From the NCBI GenBank assembly GCA_949825045.1, contig OX463818.1, positions 27,544,906-27,608,905 on the forward strand: a DNA stretch of 64,000 nucleotides, written 5' to 3'. Source of the DNA: Argyresthia goedartella. Lineage: Eukaryota > Arthropoda > Insecta > Lepidoptera > Argyresthiidae. Position 1 is the first letter of the stretch, and every line of letters begins with the position of its first letter. Made by a program: the position numbers and the translations under genes. This document shows, in pieces, positions 58,635-64,000 of the stretch. Below the pieces are notes generated by a model. It ran no database searches. It was not told the origin of the DNA and saw nothing but the letters and a program-made list of their open reading frames with translations.

Positions 58635-61600
58635 CTAGGGCATAGGTTCTTCTTCTGTGCCCTCATCAGAATCGTAGACGGGCGCCCCGTTCTTCATCTG
58701 AATGACGGACTTCTTGCGGTGTCGATGCTCTTTCAGCTGCTTGTCAATGTTTCTGGAAGGGATAGAAAATAAACCGTTATTAATTATTACACCACTGCCC
58801 AAAAATTCCACTTTCTGCAGTGATAACTTCCCATAAAGTGCATTTCCCATTGTTTAGAACCGAACGTACCTAATAGCAATTTCGTCATGATAGTTAAAGT
58901 GAAATCGGAACGCATCCTTTTTTTCTGTGAAACGCCGACATTTTAATTCAAAGTCAAAGTCATAGTTCTTTTTTACTGTAGATATTTACATATACTTAGC
59001 AAACGTCATTTTTTGCCTCTTCTCTACATTGGACCACTGTGGGAGAAGAAGGGCGTAGAAACTCCCACAGATTGATTTGTAGATCTCTTTTAAAAATTGG
59101 TTGTGCTTATCTAATACATTTTTTTTTTATTATTATGATTAATAAGCAATAATGAATAATTACAAAATTATTAACAACAAGGTCTGTGTTGAGTCAGATT
59201 AACCCCAATCAGTCCCATCATTTAAGTAATCTTGAACACTATAATATCCCTTTTTCGACAAATGCTTTTTAAACTGCTCAAATGGCAATTCCATCAGGGC
59301 CGCGACTTTGTTTCATTCTAGCTATGGGCCCCTAGTCTGAGTCCGGCCCTGGTGGAAGATAGGACATCCATGAAGGCACTTCCCTAAAGGTACTTTCAAA
59401 AAATCAAAACGACTTTCCTGCCCGCTCCGCTCCTACGTAAAAGAGTAGTTTTGAGAAATGGACTTTTTGGGATTTATCATTATCAGAAGTCCTCTACCTC
59501 TTTGGGAAGTGGAGTAGAGGGATTTAGGCATAGAAAGGCGACTTTTTTTTGGGGACTGTTTGTGACTTGTATAAACCTAAGACCCTGTGAACAAACCTAA
59601 CAACCTGTGACCAAACCTTAAACCTGTGAACAAACCTACGAAACTATGAACACACCTGGAGCTAATGAGCGGGTGCAGCGCGCTCTTCAGACTGGCGAAC
59701 AGATAGGGATGCATGCGCTCCTGCGTGGCCAGCACCGCGCCTGCGCAGTGCAGCGGCGGCGGGGAGCTGCGGCGCGGGTTGCGGGCCGCGCGGGGAGGGG
59801 TCACGTGCGGGGCCGGCACGTCCTTGCTGGAAGGGGGGGAAATGTAACATCCCGATTAGACATGTTCTCTGGGTCACGTCATGTCTGAGCACATTGTTTG
59901 CTACCAACTTGATACATAATTATGATCTACAAAAACGTTTATATGTTTCAGGTCTATAATATCTGAGTATTTTCATTCATATGTAATTAAAAGTTTTGAA
60001 AAATATTCAATATATTTTATTACAACTAACCTCGCCTCACTCCCGCTCTCGTCGCTCTGCTCCGGGCTGTTGTTCCCGGAAATGCTCTCCGACCGGATGT
60101 TCATGTCGGCCATCTTGGCGTCCCCCCGGAAGTCGGGCAGCATGCGCGCGCTCGCAAACGCGTCGAGGTCACGCTCGCGAACGTAGACGAACGGGCGAAT
60201 GATGCGCAAGTCGTGCTCTCTGGAATGGAGGGAGAATAATGCAACGTTACAAATTATAGTAAAGTTAAAATGCTTTTAGCTTACGAGGTTTTATATTTTT
60301 GACCTCGTTCAAACAGCAATGAATGTTAGATAATCTACTTGAATTGAAGTACTACAAAAGGGGGATTGTAGCACCGGCCACACTATAGCCTTGTTCTGTG
60401 TGTATGTTATGTATGTCTAGAAGTTAGTTCGATCGTATAGAGCTCAAAAATACAGGGCCGATTTTGGCCAACAGGTTACCTGTTCGTATTAAAATTTGAT
60501 GTAAGAGTAACTTTTTCATACTTTCGCAGGTATTTAAATGGACTTTAGAATAACTGGCTTAACTTGACCTCAACTGGAAAAGGGGTGACTTATGTGGTAA
60601 CAAACATTGACATACCTGACCCTGTAATGGGCTTTCACAGCAGTCAGCGCGCCGCCATGAAAGGCGCTCGCAATGAACGCCCTCGCAGCGTGATCCAGGT
60701 CTTGCGCCACGGCGGCCACGCTGTAGCCGTGTGTGGCCGCGGCGACGTATGCGCGGCGCCGGACGGCGTGGGAAGCCCAGCGGTGGAGGGAGGGAGGCTT
60801 GGATGTGCTGCTGCGTCCTATGAAGGAAAGATTCAAACTAATTAAAGCTGGGCACCCCGACTGAGGAACTTAGAATTTCACCCTCAGCTTACGTTTAGAG
60901 GAATATGATTCAAATGTTACAAAAGGCTCTTCACTAATTTATAGAGTAATAAAAGAGCAACACAACTTAATATTTTTAACAACGATTAAATAAATTACAA
61001 ATAGATAAATTGAAATAAGATACGAAATTGTAAAATATATATAGTGAAAAACAGATTTTGTAATAATTTCGGGAGACTTTTCTATCGAGCAAAAATAACT
61101 ATATTAAGTTTATACGTTCACGAATCCTTGCTGACACTCATGATCAACAAGCAAGTTTAAAGAAACAACTGCTTTGGTACTCCCATTTTGCGTATCTTGA
61201 GAATTACACAAATCAAATTTATTACAGGAAATTTTGGAGGTGGCAGGGAGTTTCTGAGAGTTGCACTTATTCGTAAACTCTGAGAGGGGAGGTGTTCAAA
61301 GGTATTATCAGAAGACAAAAGATCTGGTGCTGTTAAATATTCCGGTAGTTGCTAAGTAATAAATAAATAAAATAAAATAGTTTATTTCAGAAATCGAGTT
61401 CCATACACAATTCAATAAAAAACAGAATCAAAATCAAATGTGTTACCAATAAGATCTTACTTTTTATGTTAGTAAAATAATCTGGGAGTTCTCTTAAATT
61501 GTCTAAAGAAGTTTGATATCGTCAAGAAATTCTGGGAGTTATCAGGAGTTTGTTGTCAGGAGATTCTGGGAGTTGTCAGGAAATTCTGGGAGTTGTCAGG

Positions 61601-63585
61601 AGATTATGGGAGTTGTCACGAGATTCTGGGAGTAGGAGTTGTCAGGAGATTCTGGGAGTTGTCTAGATACATTTGTTGTATCAGTTAGGTATCTGTGTAT
61701 TCTAGAAATTGTGCTACTCACTCTCCTCTTCTTCAAGTTTGTCCTGATATATGAACTTGACGCCGAGGGTCCGGCAGTACGCCATCAGGTGGAGAGGGTC
61801 CACTTCAGATCGGAGCTCGTGCACGAATAGTGCGCCTGTGGTTCGACATATATAATTAAGTATCGTCATGTTTCCGTTTCATCATTCATGATCATTATAT
61901 CAGCATATCAGCGGGGGGGTGGCCTGATGGTTGTCACGCTTGCTTCTCACACAGGAGATGCAGGTTCGATGGCTGACCATGTACCAATGAGATAATTAAT
62001 TTATCTAAAGTTCGTTATCGGACGTTCTGTGTTTCAGATGGCACGATAAGTTGTAGGTCCCGGCTACTATCGTGGTAGTGGTAGTAAAACCCCTCCATCG
62101 TCCCGCACTGAGCCAGCATGGTGGAGTACGGCTTAATCTTACTCGTTTCCGGATAAAAGCCTTCGGTGGGGATCAATGGGCTTCATTATAATATAGGTAA
62201 TATAATGTAATAATAATTCCTGCTTCATACACTGATTACTACTAAAATAATCGAAAAAGTATAAACTCACCAATACTGAAGTGCATTCCTTTAGCCCGCG
62301 AGTAGAATTGGTACTGATGTAGTGTATGGAGCAGGGCGATGGACTCCCTCCCTCCTGAGAGGCAGACTAGGACCTTGTCGCCGGCTCGGATCATGCTGTA
62401 CTCTTGGATAGCCTGGAGAACAAAACATAGACTAAGTAATGTTTAAGTTAAACATAAAAATTATCAAAATATTTAAATACATTGCTTTTGACCCCACTCT
62501 AGTATACCTTATGTCGTGGGAACCAGAAACCGCGACATCACCCACATATAAACATCCAAGACCTGGTTTTTTTTTATCCCCAGCCGGTAATCGAACCCGG
62601 GAACTCTCGCAAAGTAGTCAGAGCTACAACAGCAGCGTTACAATTTTCACGTCAGAACTAGAGGGAACATCGGTACACTTTTGTTGGGTTATTATATTTT
62701 TTCCGAAAAACGCATGGTTCCTGGAAGATACGTAAAAACGCATGGTTCCTGGAAGATACGTAAAAACGCATGGTTCCTGGAAGATACGTAAAAACGCATG
62801 GTTCCTGGAAGATACGTAAAAACGCATGGTTCCTGGAAGATACGTAAAAACGCATGGTTCCTGGAAGATACGTAAAAACGCATGGTTCCTGGAAGATACG
62901 TAAAAACGCATGGTTCCTGGAAGATACGTAAAAACGCATGGTTCCTGGAAGATACGTAAAAACGCATGGTTCCTGGAAGATACGTAAAAACGCATGGTTC
63001 CTGGAAGATACGTAAAAACGCATGGTTCCTGGAAGATACGTAAAAACGCATGGTTCCTGGAAGATACGTAAAAACGCATGGTTCCTGGAAGATACGTAAA
63101 AACGCATGGTTCCTGGAAGATACGTAAAAACGCATGGTTCCTGGAAGATACGTAAAAACGCATGGTTCCTGGAAGATACGTAAAAACGCATGGTTCCTGG
63201 AAGATACGTAAAAACGCATGGTTCCTGGAAGATACGTAAAAACGCATGGTTCCTGGAAGATACGTAAAAACGCATGGTTCCTGGAAGATACGTAAAAAGT
63301 CGGGATTCACGCGGGCAAGCGAATTGATCTTCTGGGATTCTGCGATCTTAACAAACAAAACTGTAAGAAACTGTCAAGCGCATTTACCGTCTTGTGGGGC
63401 TTATACTGACCTCTACAGTACTCTTCCAAACAGTCTTCGGCGGGCAATGCCACTTGCCCTCGTCGTCCATCGTAAAGTCAGTGAGTGAGCCGTCACTGCA
63501 TGCACTACTGTCGTCTCTTTCTGTCTCCTCCCAACAGCATTCCCCTTTGAAGACGTCCTCTTCTGCCACGTTGCATTCGGGCTCA
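58635..63585 (-). CDS. TtcA-like PP-loop protein without Fe-S cysteines (5' partial)
   Basis: Seven visible coding exons: 63411-63585, 62271-62412, 61722-61835, 60616-60817, 60031-60219, 59656-59826 and 58635-58752. All have GT/AG borders and consistent phases, giving 369 residues and a TAG stop. The start lies beyond the window. After an acidic N-terminus comes a Rossmann-like start with the PP-loop CLSGGRES (about 76-82; bacterial TtcA has SGGKDS), then HGYSVAAVAQDLDHAARAF (like the HHRDD helix), IIRPFVYVRERDLDAFA (like IRPLAYCREKDI), and a C-terminal helix RMHPYLFASLKSALHPLISS. TtcA thiolates tRNA cytidine 32 using a [4Fe-4S] cluster. The equivalent cysteine pairs are His/Ala or absent here, so enzymatic thiolation is doubtful. 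Confidence 0.75.
61530..61662. repeat. Short tandem repeat, about 21 bp
   Basis: GATTCTGGGAGTTGTCAGGA-like units repeat about six times with length variation, in an intron of the TtcA-like gene. Confidence 0.85.
61917..62195 (+). mobile_element. tRNA-derived SINE with a LINE-derived tail
   Basis: The head GTGGCCTGATGGTTGTCACG (A box) and AGGTTCGATGGC (B box) are tRNA-like. The tail CCCCTCCATCGTCCCGCACT then GAGCCAGCATGGTGGAGTA matches the 3' end of the Jockey-like LINE at 36768-36885. The element lies in an intron of the TtcA-like gene. Confidence 0.75.
62490..62625 (-). mobile_element. tRNA-derived SINE (family A)
   Basis: On the minus strand CCCGGGTTCGATTACCGGCT is a B box. The body has GGTTTCTGGTTCCCACGACA. 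It is located between the first two visible exons of the TtcA-like gene. Confidence 0.75.
62711..63298. repeat. 28-bp tandem repeat, 21 identical copies
   Basis: The unit begins CGCATGGTTCCTGGAAGATA and ends CGTAAAAA. It repeats exactly 21 times with no substitution that I can see. It lies in the first visible intron of the TtcA-like gene, about 110 bases from exon 63411-63585. On the gene's strand each unit contains TTTTTACGTATCTTCCAGGA, which looks like a 3' splice site. Because 28 is not a multiple of 3, all three minus-strand frames cycle through one stop-free 28-residue repeat. This explains the long open frames, which are not annotated as genes. Confidence 0.95.
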
Positions 63586-63825
63586 CTGTGAGAGAGAATT
63601 AAACACATTAGGTTTATTACAAAGAGGGATTCAGCAAAAAGTTAGTTTATCTGAGCTTTATTACAGGGGACAGCTGCTCACGTCTGAGCAGGAAATACTT
63701 GGATTCCACCCTGGGGGGTTACCACATCGTCTTATGCCGATTCAGATTAGGAACCTAATTTGATCCACAAAATTGCCGTGGCCGTCTTAAAACAAGTAAT
63801 AATAATAATACATTAGACACTAATT

Positions 63826-64000
63826 ACACACATTGATCTAGCCCCAAACTAAGATTCCCTGTATCTTGGGTACTAGACAACGATACACATACTTAAATAG
63901 ATAAATATTATACTTAGATAGATAAACAACCATGACTAGGGTACAAACATCCGTTCTCATCAAACAAATATTTGCCCCCACTGGGACTCAAACCCGGGGC
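63826..64000 (-). mobile_element. tRNA-derived SINE (family B), cut by the window edge
   Basis: The body CCCCAAACTAAGATTCCCTG and CATCCGTTCTCATCAAACAA are as in the copies at 2815 and 55781. The tRNA-like head begins at the very end of the window. Confidence 0.75.

Noticed and set aside
62624..63358. A 244-codon minus-strand frame resembling a repetitive protein
   Set aside because: It is produced by the 28-bp tandem array, which is stop-free in all three minus frames, and it lies inside an intron of the TtcA-like gene.

Overview
The window looks like nuclear DNA of a lepidopteran insect (moth or butterfly). It is AT-rich and intron-containing. It is full of tRNA-derived SINEs, fragments of Jockey-, CR1- and RTE-type LINEs, and MITEs with clean terminal inverted repeats, and it carries the recurrent TAGGTACCTA-type words common in moth genomes. 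The organism call is inference from these patterns; no database search was possible.

The main content is a dispersed cluster of four small metallothionein (MT) genes, each split into tiny exons by large introns. MT-a (7239-8357), MT-b (14029-16739) and MT-c (22297-22900) are on the minus strand. MT-d (46247-52155) is on the plus strand. For each gene, splice phases, stop codon and cysteine pattern agree. MT-a, MT-c and MT-d share a first coding exon of exactly 28 nt starting Met-Pro-x-Pro-Cys-Glu-x-Cys-Lys. MT-a and MT-c also share a 14-nt last coding exon ending Gly-Gly-Cys-Cys. MT-b has two exons and a different N-terminus. MT-d has a palindromic metal-response-element-like site just upstream of a TATA-like box.

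At the right edge (58635-63585, minus strand, continuing beyond the window) is a seven-exon gene for a TtcA-family PP-loop ATPase-like protein. The iron-sulfur cysteines expected in bacterial TtcA are missing and the PP-loop is altered to SGGRES. Its first visible intron holds 21 identical 28-bp tandem units. Two smaller genes are proposed: the first exon of an acidic secreted protein (5198-5564, minus) and a two-exon small membrane protein with its own core promoter (38011-38655, plus).

The rest is mostly repeats. From left to right: inverted and tandem repeats (0.8-7 kb); MITEs around 10-13, 18, 21, 22 and 25 kb; a LINE graveyard (27-32.7 kb) with two relics of an OTU-protease-bearing retrotransposon; a 44/48-bp minisatellite (33.1-34.4 kb) abutting a GC-rich Jockey-like LINE with an open 613-codon RT frame (34.4-36.9 kb); a TTAA-flanked MITE (41.9 kb); a palindrome-rich repeat (43.4-44.9 kb); a CR1-like RT relic (50.2-50.9 kb); and a frameshifted transposon ORF (53.9-55.1 kb). 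The metallothioneins presumably act together in metal buffering. No functional link between them and the TtcA-like gene can be shown from the sequence.
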